Origin: Erinaceus europaeus
Lineage: Eukaryota > Chordata > Mammalia > Eulipotyphla > Erinaceidae
NCBI RefSeq assembly: GCF_950295315.1
Contig: NC_080177.1
Coordinates: 85,027,623 to 85,091,622, forward strand
Reading direction: 5' to 3'
Length of the DNA stretch: 64,000 nt
Shown here in pieces: positions 21,342-32,012 of this stretch. Positions within the stretch are counted from its first letter, which is position 1. Every line of letters begins with the position of its first letter. The position numbers and the translations under genes were made by a program. The notes below the pieces were generated by a model. It did no database searches. It worked only from the letters and a program-made list of their open reading frames with translations, and had not been told where the DNA came from.

Positions 21342-21678
21342 GCCTCTGGGGTTATCGCTAGGGCTCGGTGGCTACACTTCTTCTTCTTCTAGCGTTTGAA
21401 TCCACTGCTCCTGTCAGTCATTTTTTACATTTTGTTGCCCTTGTTATTTTTATTCTTGTTATAGCTGTTGTTGTTATTGATAAGTCAGAGAGAAATTGAG
21501 AGAGGAGGGGGAGACAGAAAGGAGGAGAGAAAGACAGACACCTGCAGACCGCTTTACTTCTTATGAAGCAACCCCCCTGGCAAATGGGGAGCTGGGGCTT
21601 GAACCAGGATCCTTATGCCGGTCCTCGTACTTCGTGCCATGTGCGCTTAACCTGCTGTGCTACAGTCAGCCCCCCACC
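21342..21678 (-). mobile_element. Type A-related long SINE containing a Vingi 3' tag
   Basis: Minus orientation. It begins with an extra 3' module (gcctctggggttatcgctag, gaatccactgctcctg), followed by the normal type A body (attttgttgcccttgtta, gacacctgcagaccgcttta, gcttgaaccaggatcctta, ctgtgctacagtcagccccc). At 21376-21398, about 20 bp of Vingi 3' end replace or interrupt the module where other long copies (60.15 kb, 26.15 kb) read through. Confidence 0.85.
21376..21398 (-). mobile_element. Minimal Vingi 3' end (GAA tail plus stop region)
   Basis: The plus strand reads ttcttcttcttctagcgttt, the exact complement of the last nine coding bases of Vingi (…aaacgctag) plus four GAA units. It lies inside a SINE module that is uninterrupted in other copies. 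It may be an extreme 5'-truncated Vingi insertion or the scar of a template switch. Confidence 0.7.
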
Positions 21679-21679
21679 C

Positions 21680-23149
21680 CCAGAAAGCGTTTCTTATATT
21701 GTATATAAACTGTCTTCACTTTGATCATTTCCAGATGTTAGAATGAGTTACAGGAATGTTTCATAATAGGGAATTTGAGGAAAATAAAAATTATTTAATA
21801 TGAAACATCCCTGCAAGTATCAATCCAGGACAGTATTCAAAATTTGTTATTATAGAAAAATTACTTTTAGTCTTACAAAAGAGCTCTGAATAGTCAATAT
21901 AATCCCTTTTATAAATGTGAGTAAGATAAATATCATATTTGAGAAAGCTCATAGACCCAGCATTCATGCTATCAAGTATGAAGAATTCCCTGTGCAAGTT
22001 TCTAGATAACAGAAGTGGCTTTTCTGCCTTCAGATTCCTAGGAGATGTGCACTTATTCCACAAAGAAAGAAGAAGAAAATTAATAGAAATGTTTACTCTG
22101 AGCATCACAGAGATTCAGCACCATTTGGGGGGGGGGCAGAAATTATAAGTATGTGCAGCAAACTCATAGGTGAAGTGGGTGCAGACTGGGACAAATCATT
22201 TTACTTTTCAGTTAAGGAAAAGGAATTGTGAGGGTAAAATAGGTGAGATTGTGATGCCGAGATGTGCAGACGTCTTTTTAAATTTAAACTTCATGATACT
22301 TACCATTATAATAACACTGATGTTAAATGCCTGTCTTACTCGCAGGGTCATTTTAACCAGGGGGCCTTCTGCATTGTCAAGACATCAACCTTAACCATGA
22401 GTTTCCTCAGTCTCCCACTCATGCTGTTCCAAGCAAATGCCAGGTGTGCAATCATGCTTGACATTTTGTTTCTTGCTCCCCCAGATGCCTGTGGTCTGTC
22501 ATTTCATCATGGTCAGTATCTGCCTTGCTTTGGTTGCCAGGTACTTTGCCTTGAAGAAGAATTGACAAATACACAGGCTTCAGATCTGAAGGGGGATAGA
22601 AAGGCATTGATTGTCCTGTGAAAATGGAAATGTGGTCAGATGGCGGAATGATGTATTTATGACTTTCAATCAGATATGTTAATGTTTAAAATCAAATTTA
22701 AATGAGTTTGTAGCTTTGAATTAAGTGGATTCTCTTTGACCAGGAGCTAGTACATTTTTGGCATTCAATTAGTATTTCCATCACAGCTAAACTAAAATGT
22801 TTCTGAGTTACTGCTGTGTACTCTTTCTCTATGGAGGCTTTATGTTCTATATTAATAATAACACAATTGGCAATAAGTAACCATGATTTCACTAAATGTA
22901 CACAAGCTAATACAAAGAGAATTCAAACAAGGACTATTTCTCAAAGAACAAAGTCATCTCACTGATATTCACAACAGAAGACTCAGTGAAAATATGTTAT
23001 CCATGGTCAAGATTTTGTACTAAATGGTAACTGTAGTAAACATTCTTCTGTTATGTTTTCCACAGTAAGAATTAAAATATACACACTACTAATTTAAATC
23101 TCTTCTACACTGGAACGGAGTGGAAGTGAAAATCTGTATTAAAACTCTC
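21680..23149. other. Long stretch without recognised elements
   Basis: About 1.5 kb. The frames at 21791-22108 (-), 22262-22621 (+) and others show no domains. Possibly unique sequence. Confidence 0.4.
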
Positions 23150-23335
23150 CCCGTCGATTCACAGATGGTGAAGCAGGTCTGCAGGTGTCTGTCTTTCTCT
23201 CCTCCTCTCTGTCTTCCCCTCCTCTCTCCATTTCTCTCTGTCCTATCCAGCCATAAGGACATCAATAAAAACTACAACAATAAAACAACAAGGGCAACAA
23301 AAGGGAATAAATAAATAAATAAATAAATAAATATT
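23150..23335 (+). mobile_element. Type A SINE, 5'-truncated
   Basis: Starts at gattcacagatggtgaagca (no tRNA head), then the body, tccatttctctctgtcctat, aacaacaagggcaacaaaag and an (AAAT)n tail. A loose repeat of ctctcccc/ttctcccc on both sides may be the target-site duplication. Confidence 0.88.
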
Positions 23336-24264
23336 TTAAAAAATTCTCCCCACTTAACTGCCAGGTTAATAACTAGCTTCTAGTTCTTCAGATAGTTTGA
23401 GATTATATTCCAGAAGCACACATAGAAGGAATAATTTTCCCTTGCTAAAATTATGTTGTCATATTAATTACTGAGATTCTGTTCCATGAAAGTGTGGTCA
23501 GCAACGTGGGGAAGCTGAAGCCACTTTGAGAAGAAGAAAAGATAGGTGTTTCTTGTCAGACAGAGCAACATCTAGGTATGCTGATGCAGGGGAATATAGA
23601 ATGTTCATCATTTTTTGCTTGCAACATTCTTCTTTTTGCATATTTCTTTAACAGCTTGAAATTTCATGTGTAAACAGGGTTGTCCTACACAAGGTCAATT
23701 GTGTTTGCATTAAGGAAATAGGAACATTTTAAAATGAGAGAGGACCAGTGTAAATACTGTAATAAGGATTAAAAAATAGGAGGAAAAGAAAGATTTGAAA
23801 TCAGCTTGACTTACAAAGCAATAACAACACATACTTATGAAGCTGGAATGATAGTAATTATTTTGAGGGAGAGAATAACCTCTATTACTGGAGGTGAAAA
23901 CCATTATGTATTTACATATCAGTTTAGTTTGACCTCTAAGAATCTGTCTCTACATCGCTGACTTTGTGAATTCACTCAGGTTCGTGCATTCTTCATTTAC
24001 CGTATGCTCACAATTATACTTAAACTTTAAGTAATTAGAGATCCAGGGTCAAGTCAGGGTCAGATGAAAATCGTGCTAATGAAGACGGTTACTTCGGCAG
24101 AGCTTGGCTTATAAACTGTTTATTCCCTTCTGGACGAGGAGCTGCCGAGGTGATTTCAGTCAGCAAGATTTGGATTCTGTAATGATCAAACTTACCCTGG
24201 ATCTTACTACACATTCCAAAGTTTATCGCAGAAAGGTCAAACTATTTTCTTTTGTTTGAATTTC
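23336..24264. other. Unassigned sequence
   Basis: No recognised gene or repeat. Confidence 0.4.
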
Positions 24265-24265
24265 T

Positions 24266-24459
24266 TTTTATCGTTATTTATTGAGCAGAAACAGCCAGAA
24301 ATTAAGAGGAGAAAGGGAGATCAAGAGGGAGAGAGACAGAGAGAGATGCCTGCAGCCCTGCTTCACCACTTATGAATCTTCTCCCCTGCAGTTGGGGACT
24401 GGAGGCTTGAACCCTGGTCTTGTCACGCACGCAACCAGTTGTGACACCACCCAGCCCCT
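24266..24459 (-). mobile_element. Type B SINE
   Basis: Minus orientation: cagccagaaattaagaggag, gagagacagagagagatgcc, gcagccctgcttcaccactt, ggaggcttgaaccctggtct and tgtgacaccacccagccc. Confidence 0.85.
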
Positions 24460-24632
24460 CAGACTATTTTCTTAGGTATAATTTCTACATACAAGTTAAT
24501 AATATAAGTTCAAACTTAGTCGAAATCTCTTTGGAGCCTGTGTTTCTGTTTAAGACACATAGTATTGACTATTGATGATTATTTGTGAATGAATCATCAT
24601 AGCATTGATCCCATAATCATAGCTAGAAAATC

Positions 24633-24848
24633 AGGAGGGGGTAGGTGGTGGTGACCCAGCTGACTGCACACTTTACCATGCTCTGGAACCTGGGTTCAAA
24701 GCCTCAGTCCCCACCTACAGAGGGAAGATTCATGAGCAGTGAAGCAGTGCTGCAGGCATCTCTCCTGTTTTTATATTTTCCTTCCTTCCCTCTTAAATCC
24801 TCTCTGCCCTATCAAATAAAAAATTAAATTAAAAATAAATAAATAAAA
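24633..24848 (+). mobile_element. Type B SINE
   Basis: Plus orientation: gggggtaggtggtggtgacc, aacctgggttcaaagcctca, gagcagtgaagcagtgctgc and tctctgccctatcaaataaa, with an A-rich tail. Confidence 0.8.
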
Positions 24849-24849
24849 G

Positions 24850-25164
24850 GTCTGTGAATTAATCATATAGACACTGAGACCTGAGACCCAGCAGTAACCT
24901 TGGTGGTAATAACAAAGAACTAACATTATCTTGTTTATATTACTGATTTATTCTAACTCAGATCCAACTTAAGTTTAAACAATGAATTATTCCTCATAGA
25001 AAATATAATGACCACAGCTTCCTCTCTATGCCTGCTGCTCTACAATTTCTAATGATCTTTGGAGAGGGTGATATGATTGAATGTTGGTGAGCCAAAGACA
25101 ACTTTAAAAAGACTGCTGTAGATATTACAAGTTAGATGTAATAGTCTCGGCAGCCCAATGTCAT
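24850..25164. other. Unassigned sequence
   Basis: No recognised gene or repeat. Confidence 0.35.
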
Positions 25165-25935
25165 TCTTCAGGGAAATTGAACACGTTTTCCAAAAATGTA
25201 TGTGGAACTACAAAAGAACCATGAATTGTCAAAACACTTCTGAGAAAAAAGGAAAGAAATGGTGGTATCATGGTCCCCAACTTCAGTTTATATGACAAAG
25301 CAATAGTAATTAAAACAGCATGGTACTGGAATAAAAAACTGATACTTGGATCAATGAAGCAGACTCAGCAGCCCAGAAATAAGTCCACATATGTACATTC
25401 ACTTAGTAGATGGCAAAAGGGCCCAAATCACTCAACGGGGTCAAGAAGTTCTCTTCAAAAGATAGCGCTTGGAAACTGAACAGGCACAAGTAGAAAATGG
25501 AATTAGACTACCGCTTAACAGGATACACCAAAATAAGGTAACAGTGGATGAAAGACCTGGAGAGCAGACCAGAAACTCCAACAAATATAAAAGAGAACAG
25601 TCCCAATCTTTGCCATGCCTAGGATGGAGCTTGAAGGGATAGTGTTAGATGAGATGAATCAACAAGAGAAGCATTGCATGGCATGATGTCACTTAAGAGA
25701 CAGGATGTAGAGGGAAAATGCAAAGGAAGCTAGCTTGCACGGGGGTTGCTGGACTGCACCAAAGCAAAGGACTCCGGGGAGGTACGGGAAGGAAGAAAGG
25801 GCATCGAAGGTCTCTGGGCTGCTGAATTGGAAATGCAGACATACCCATCACAGAGAGATGGGGAATTGTGTCCAGGTGTCAAGAGAAGTGCTGTCAACCA
25901 TTAGCCCTCCAATAAAAAAATAATAATAATTAAGC
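25165..25935 (+). mobile_element. L1 3' end with internal deletions
   Basis: ORF2 blocks (agtaattaaaacagcatggt, actggaataaaaaactga, then agtagatggcaaaagggccc) pass, with missing segments, to the 3' UTR (gatggagcttgaagggatag, ctgcaccaaagcaaaggact) and the terminal ccaataaaaaaataataat. The frame is broken by many stops. Older than the copies at 20 and 29 kb. Confidence 0.85.
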
Positions 25936-25960
25936 TGAAAGTTAAAAATGCAATTAAACA

Positions 25961-26116
25961 TTTATTTATTATTAGATAGAGACAGAGAGAACTTGAGAGG
26001 GGAGGGGAAGAGAGACAGAGAGACACCTGCAGCCCTGCTTCACCACTCGTGAAGCTTTCTCCCTGCAAGTGGGGACCAGGGCCTTGAACCTGGGTCCTTG
26101 TGCCCTGTAATGTGAG
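25961..26116 (-). mobile_element. Type B SINE, left part, split by later SINEs
   Basis: Minus orientation: tagatagagacagagagaac, gcagccctgcttcaccactc, accagggccttgaacctggg, ccctgtaatgtgag. The element resumes at 26569. The 13-bp repeat cctgtaatgtgag flanks the inserted block (26104-26116 and 26569-26581). Confidence 0.88.
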
Positions 26117-26129
26117 GTTTCATTTCCCC

Positions 26130-26242
26130 CCCCTTTTTTTTTTTCCTCCAGGGTTATTGCTGGGCTCGGTGCCTGCCCCATGAATCCACCGCTCTTGTGC
26201 TTCACACTATGTGCGCTTAACCTGGTGCGCTACTGGCTGGCC
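26130..26242 (-). mobile_element. Partial long-form SINE inside the type B copy
   Basis: Minus orientation: cctccagggttattgctggg, gaatccaccgctcttgtgc, then directly cacactatgtgcgcttaacc and ctactggctggccccc. It keeps the 3' module and the tRNA-like head but lacks the body between them, an internal deletion. Confidence 0.75.
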
Positions 26243-26568
26243 CCCATAGACGCTATTCTTTTTTAAAAAAATTATTTATTTATTTATTCTCTTTAGTTGC
26301 CCTTGTTGTTTTTCATTGTTGTTATAGTTATTATTGTTGTTGTTGTTGTTATTGATGTTGTCGTTATTGGATAGGACAGAGAGAAATGGAGAGAGGAGGG
26401 GAAGACAGAGAGGGGGAGAGAAAGACAGACACCTGCAGACCTGCTTCACCACCTGTGAAACGACTCCCCTGCAGGTGGGGAGCCGGGTGCTTGAACCAGG
26501 ATCCTTACACTGGTCCTTGCACTTTGCGCCACATGCGCTTAACCTTAACATTGTGTCACCGCCCGACC
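26243..26568 (-). mobile_element. Type A SINE, nested
   Basis: Minus orientation: tgcccttgttgtttttcatt, ggataggacagagagaaatg, gacacctgcagacctgcttc, cttgaaccaggatccttaca, then acatgcgcttaaccttaac and accgcccgacccc. It is one of two insertions that split the type B SINE. Confidence 0.9.
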
Positions 26569-26612
26569 CCTGTAATGTGAGTTTTTAACCAGGTACAGCA
26601 CCGCCTGGTCAC
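26569..26612 (-). mobile_element. Type B SINE, right part (head)
   Basis: Completes the interrupted copy: tgtaatgtgagtttttaacc, aggtacagcaccgcctggtc. Confidence 0.85.
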
Positions 26613-26799
26613 TATGAAGTTAAATATTTATAATAAGTTGTTGACGTCTGTAATCGCTGAGCAATCTGAAGAATATATCAAAAGCCACAGCTAATGACTA
26701 TGGCACATGTAGCATTTCACAAAAGTGAGAGAGAGATTTGGGTTCTTTGGAAGCAGCTGGGCTTGATTCCTAGTGTTTTCCTTCCTGAAAGCAGCTCAT

Positions 26800-26931
26800 G
26801 GGGGTAGACAGCATAGTGGTTATGCAAAGTGACTCTCATGCCTGAGGTTCCAAAGTCCCAGGTTCAATCCCCTGCATCACTGCCAGAAGCCAGAGCTGAG
26901 CAGTATTCTAGTGTAAAAAAAAAAAAAAAAA
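26800..26931 (+). mobile_element. Type C SINE
   Basis: Plus orientation: ggggtagacagcatagtggt, gactctcatgcctgaggttc, cccaggttcaatcccctgca, agccagagctgagcagtatt and a poly(A) tail of 17 bases. The cleanest type C copy in the window. Confidence 0.85.
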
Positions 26932-26975
26932 GTTCATTTCCACAATGTCTCTTGTTCATTTCCACAGTGTCTCTT
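26932..26975. repeat. 22-bp tandem duplication
   Basis: Two units starting gttcatttccaca, with a single A/G difference, directly after the SINE poly(A). Confidence 0.9.
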
Positions 26976-28837
26976 GTCACAATGTTTCTATGATTATCTG
27001 CTTTTCCTTACCTCCCGCCTTATCAATTCATTTCATCAGGTGGCATATTCTTATAAATGTCAGACATGATATTAGCAAGAGGAATGAATTTGAGTATTTG
27101 AAATCTTAGCATACACTATTATTTTTCCACCTTAGAGACTTTTTTTAATGGTAGAATTGTGGTATTTGCCAAGATCTTGCCTATTGGGAATATAAAAGAA
27201 AAAATAGATTTGACTTTGGTAATGGGAAAGGTAATCTGTCACTTTTATGCCCTTTGAAGGGTACACACTGAAGATAGGAAGGCAGACCTCCTACCCGACA
27301 GTGGCTGTGGCAGGTCGTAATCACTGGGGACCTTATAGCAAGGCACAGAGAAGTTATAGTGAAATGTAATCAGATATAGACTAAACAGTGACCTAGCCAA
27401 CCTCAAACTTAGAACATCTTAAATAAAATCATTCCCAAATCTAAGACTCCTTTAAGAAGCACTATTTTCTATTTAAAGGACTATTTGAGCCAAAATTTTA
27501 TTTCTTTGTTTACTTTCACTTTATTGGAGAGAGAGTTAATGGTTCACATATGGTCCTTGACATATTGAGACCTCAGCACCTCAAAGGCCCTTTTCACACC
27601 TGCCAAGCTCCTCCATTCCCAGAAATATATAAAGGACACCCCTTTGCACCTAAAAACTGAACTCAAGAAAATGCTTACTACAAAGTCTGGAATGTCACCA
27701 GCACCGTACTATTCACTGATTTTCAGTGTTTTTCTTGACTTGAATTGAAAATAGCCTTCTTTAGTGATTCAAACTAGTTTTGCATTTTGCTATTCTAAGA
27801 AAGAAATTTTTATTATGGCAAGAGAGAGAGGCGGTATAAGGATAGAGGGATCAGGAGTTTGCAGCTCCAGAGAACAAAGCCCAAGGCTGTAACTATGACA
27901 GAGTGAAGCTGTTATGGGTTTTACTTACTGGCCAGGTTAGAAGTGTCATTTATCTGAAATGTTTCTGAAGCAGCCAGATATTTAACCAGCCCTAATAAAG
28001 ACAGCATGTCTCCCTAAAAAATGCATTAGATTCTGATTAATGAATAGCAAGGAACTAGATAATTTTATTCTTATACTAAATTTCATCACACAGAACACTC
28101 TTGATAGAAAAATCCATCATGTGAAATACCTCCTGTCTTCAGGAATAGAATGATTAAAAGTGCCTCTGAAGAGAAAACATTAGATTTTAAATAATTGAAA
28201 ACAATTTCTCAGAACATTTATCTTCCTTTACAATTGTTTATTGAATAAAGGCTTAGGATAAAAATGGTGCTGCATATCGGAATTATCTTTCCAGAAGCAG
28301 ATCTTTTAAGAAGAATTAAGGGGGAGACATAAGAGGGGAGTATTTCTTGGATTCACAAGTGGCACTATGGTGACAAATTGGGTAGCTATTTGATAGAGGA
28401 AACTGAAGCCTTTAATATTGTTTTGATTTCTATTTTTAATGTTTGCGGGAAAACATGGGGTTGTAGATATAGTTGGAAGTGACTACACTACAACTCAAAG
28501 ACAATCAGACTTTCTTAAGAAAAAAGTTTAATAAATTTAACAGGTGTGACTAAACATATAAGGACAATTACTCTCTCAGAAAAAGAACAGAAGATGAAAA
28601 ACTAAAAAAGATAAGGAAAGTGATTTTTAATGATCTAAAGGTAGTACTTTTAAGAATACATTTATATTTGAGGGAGTTAAAAAGAGTGATAGCATCAGGG
28701 ATGTCTGTGTGACCGTATCTTGTGGTGCTGGGATGTAGTCAAATCACACTGTCTCCAAGCCCAACAGTAAACTGGAAACTAAAGTTTCAGGGCCTCAGTC
28801 ATACAATGTTGTCCTACAGAAATGAGTGTTATAAACG
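26976..28837. other. Long stretch without recognised elements
   Basis: About 1.9 kb of AT-rich DNA with no gene, SINE or LINE I can identify. It is probably unique or ancient sequence and the best candidate for non-repetitive DNA in the window. Confidence 0.45.
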
Positions 28838-29663
28838 GGGAGAGGACATGGACAGAATCTTCACCACAGAAGAGATCCAAAAGGCCAACAGACACATGAA
28901 AAAATGTTCCAGGTCATTGGTTGTCAGAGAAATGCAAATCAAGACAACAGTGAGATATCACGTCACTCCTGTGAGAATGTCATATATCAGAAAAGGTAAC
29001 AGCAGCAAATGCTGGAGAGGGTGTGGGGTCAAAGGAACCCTCCTGCACTGCTGGTGGGAATGTCAGTGGGTCCAACCTCTGTGGAGAACAGTCTGGAGAC
29101 TCTCAGAAGGCTAGAAATGGACCTGCCCTGTGACCCTGCAATTCCCCTCCTGGGGATAGATCCTAAGGAACCCAACACACCCATCCAAAAAGATCTGTGT
29201 GCACCTGTGTTCATAGCAGCACAAACCCAGGTGTCCAACAACAGATGAGTGGCCGAGTAAGTTGTGGTCTAGATACACAATGGAATACCACTGAGTTATT
29301 AAAAGTGGTGACTTTACCTTCTTCACCTCATCTTGGATGGAGCTTGAAGGAGTCATGTGAAGTGAGATAAGTCAGAAACAAAAGGATGAATATGAGATGA
29401 TCTCACTTATAGACAGATGTTGAAAAAGAAGACCAGAATGGAAAACACACAGCAGAACCTGGACTGGAGTGGGTGGACTGCACCAAAGTAACAGACTCTG
29501 GGGTGGGGGAGGGCTCAGGTCCTGGAACAGGATGGCAGAGGAGGACCTAGAGGGGGTTGTATTGTTACGTGGGAAACTGGGAAATGTTGTGCATGTACAG
29601 ACTATTATCTTTTACTGTTGACTATAAACCATTAATCTTCCAATAAAGAAACTAAAAAGAAGA
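28838..29663 (+). mobile_element. L1 3' end, uninterrupted
   Basis: ORF2 C-terminal sequence (gaggacatggacagaatctt, atgcaaatcaagacaacagt, tgctggagagggtgtggggt) passes through tggaataccactgagttatt and gtggtgactttacc into the 3' UTR and ends at ccaataaagaaactaaaaag. A deletion of about 25 bp lies near 29221 (cagcacaaacccagg). It shows the normal L1 junction without R, which makes the R-bearing L1 copies at 20.1 and 52.0 kb interpretable. Confidence 0.93.
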
Positions 29664-29870
29664 ATTCACTTTCTAAGTAACTGAGCCTGGGTATAGATCC
29701 CACACCCATAACCCACCAGGGTCTGTGCTCTGCCAGCCAGCGCTTGGCCAGCTCTGTAATGACCTGCACAGATCAGACCTGCACCTATGCCCACAGCAAC
29801 CTAGTGGTTGTTACGTCCTTACAGCCATGAGCCACTGGCACATACCCTCCCAGTTTCAACACAGAACACA

Positions 29871-29990
29871 CTAGATTAGGGAGGTGGTCCAGCAGGTGGA
29901 GTACAGGACTTGCAAGCCTGAGTCCCCAGCTCTCATCTGTGGCACATCATAATGAAAAGGGGCTCTGGAGGTGTCTCCCTGATTAAGACA
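29871..29990 (+). mobile_element. tRNA-like SINE variant
   Basis: gggaggtggtccagcaggtg, acaggacttgcaagcctgag, tccccagctctcatctgtgg and a CT-containing end. It resembles the type C group but with a distinct head. Tentative. Confidence 0.45.
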
Positions 29991-29992
29991 AT

Positions 29993-30045
29993 ATATATGC
30001 ATATATATATATGAATATATATAAATATAAAAATATATATGTATA
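29993..30045. repeat. AT-rich (TA)n stretch
   Basis: Alternating TA with small interruptions, leading into a GA run of the next SINE. Confidence 0.85.
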
Positions 30046-30236
30046 AAGAGAAAGAGAGAGAGACAGCCAGAAATTGAGAGAGAAGGGGAGATAGAGAGGA
30101 GGACAGACAGACACCTGCAGCCCTGTTTTACCACTTGCAGAGCTTCCCCCTGCAGAGGGGACCAGGGTCTTAAACCCACGTCCTTGTACACTGTGACATG
30201 TGCACTCAACCAGGTGCACCACCTCCTGGCCCCCAG
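30046..30236 (-). mobile_element. Type B SINE
   Basis: Minus orientation: cagccagaaattgagagaga, cacctgcagccctgttttac, accagggtcttaaacccacg, accaggtgcaccacctcctg. Confidence 0.87.
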
Positions 30237-30277
30237 AATATGTTTTTAAAGGAGGGAAATTGAAGTTCATAAGTAAT

Positions 30278-30321
30278 ATATATATATATATGTATCTATA
30301 TATATATATATATATATATAT
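30278..30321. repeat. (TA)n microsatellite
   Basis: About 20 TA units with a gtatct interruption. Confidence 0.95.
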
Positions 30322-30980
30322 TTTTGCTTATTCCTGTAAGCTGTCTCAAACCAGTGCATGTTGCTTCGTCAATATATTTCTGACATCTCTTCCTGTGTTT
30401 CCTCCACCCCTGGCTTTATAACCACAGACTTAGTAGTTAGACTTAGCAGGAAGCACAAGGTAGCTGCATTGTTTGCAAAGAGAAGAAAATACTTGATAGC
30501 TTGTAACTCTGACTGGTTGAATTGGGTTGTGGGGAAAGCCACGGCACATTATCTCATAGGGAAATGTAGAGAAATCAGGGGGCACACCTGGTTGAGCACA
30601 AGTATTACGTAGTGATCACTGTGCTCTAGTTAAGTGTCTGCTGGAAACTAATGGTCCTGAACTTTTTCCTTTGTGCCCCCCCGCGAGCTTCCATGCATTA
30701 TGAAAGGCTAAGCAGGGATTTGTTTAGTTAGCAAATTGGTCTATCATGCGTAGGATGCAAGCTATTGAGTAGCACAACCTTTCTGGTAAACATTTTAGGT
30801 CACCGTATTCCATATTTTGATCTCCATGACATTCAGATAACTGGCTGAAATATTAAAGATTCAGTCGATGCTAACATTGTTTATACTTGTCTCTTTCCAA
30901 GCATTTAGTTTGACATTTTGGACTGAATTGTCTGAATTGATCATTTATCTTGACATCAGGTAGAAACACTGTTATTACTC
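30322..30980. other. Unassigned sequence with a tiny type B SINE head
   Basis: At about 30580-30612 the text ggcacacctggttgagcaca matches the type B head but breaks off. The rest is unrecognised. Confidence 0.4.
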
Positions 30981-30982
30981 AG

Positions 30983-30983
<1 letters not shown>

Positions 30984-31021
<38 letters not shown>
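30984..31021. repeat. (CA)n microsatellite
   Basis: About 19 CA units. Confidence 0.97.
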
Positions 31022-31024
<3 letters not shown>

Positions 31025-31050
31025 AAACAGGGATGATTTTCTGCTTTTTC

Positions 31051-31334
31051 TTTTTTTTTATATTTATTTTATTTATTTATTCCCTTTTGTTGCCCTTGTT
31101 GTTTTATTGTTGTAGTTATTATTGTTGTTGTCGTTGTTGGATAGGACAGAGAGTAATGGAGAGCGGGAGGGGAAGACAGAGAGGAGAGAAAGATAGACAC
31201 CTGCAGACCTGCTTCACCGCCTGTGAAGCGACTCCCCTGCAGGTGGGGAGCCGGGGTTCGAACTGGGATCCTTATGCCGGTCCTTGTGCTTTGCGCCACC
31301 TGCGCTTAGCCCTCTGCACTACAGCCTGACTCCC
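31051..31334 (-). mobile_element. Type A SINE with 16-bp target-site duplication
   Basis: Minus orientation, complete: cttttgttgcccttgttgtt, ggataggacagagagtaatg, gacacctgcagacctgcttc, gagccggggttcgaactggg, ctgcactacagcctgactcc. The perfect repeat gattttctgctttttc lies at 31035-31050 and 31335-31350. A recent insertion. Confidence 0.96.
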
Positions 31335-31350
31335 GATTTTCTGCTTTTTC

Positions 31351-31935
31351 ATAGCATTATTCATTGGAAGAAATGTCAACAATCCACGTGATTGTGAACA
31401 TGATGGCTTTGTTGGCATGGGGTGGTCAGCTTTAGGTTGTAAACAGAAAGTAATTTTTAAACTTCTGTGTTTAATTCCAGCTTCTGGACAGACCATCATA
31501 AAACAGCAAGCTTCCCAGTTTCCAGTGCTTATTACAGAACTTGCTTGCCTTGGGCCATTCATCTTCAGTGTTTGAATGAAAATTCTAAGTCTGCATTTCT
31601 GTGAAATGCTCCCCTCTCCCGGTCCTCACCAGCCTTGGAGTAGAGAGTTTACTTTGACAAAGGGATGTGATTTCCACTTTTTTTTTTTGCTAGTCTTCTC
31701 TTCCTCTTGCTTGTCTAATCTTTTGACTTTTCCAGAATTGAACTAGAAAAAGAGATGAAAAAAACCAAACTCTTTATTACCTGGATCAATTGCCATCTGG
31801 AATTGTGTTCCTGTGAGTAGCAGAGAGACAATTCCTATTTCTGTGCCTCGTGGAAACAGCACCTCACGCACACTCTTTGATGTCAAGACCTGTTTCTTTG
31901 GAGAACTACTGTTCTGTTTGCTGCACACCTGCCTC
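31351..31935. other. Unassigned sequence
   Basis: No recognised gene or repeat. The 96-codon minus frame 31272-31562 runs across the SINE and has no domain. Confidence 0.4.
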
Positions 31936-31948
31936 CTCTCTCTCTCTC

Positions 31949-31981
<33 letters not shown>

Positions 31982-32012
31982 GCCTCTCTCTCTCTCTCTC
32001 TCTCTTTCCTTT
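31936..32012. repeat. (CT)n/(TGTC)n low-complexity stretch
   Basis: CT units with short GTCT and CCTC interruptions. Confidence 0.93.

Noticed and set aside
22262..22621. 119-codon plus-strand frame
   Set aside because: No domain, no homolog recalled, and no surrounding gene structure.
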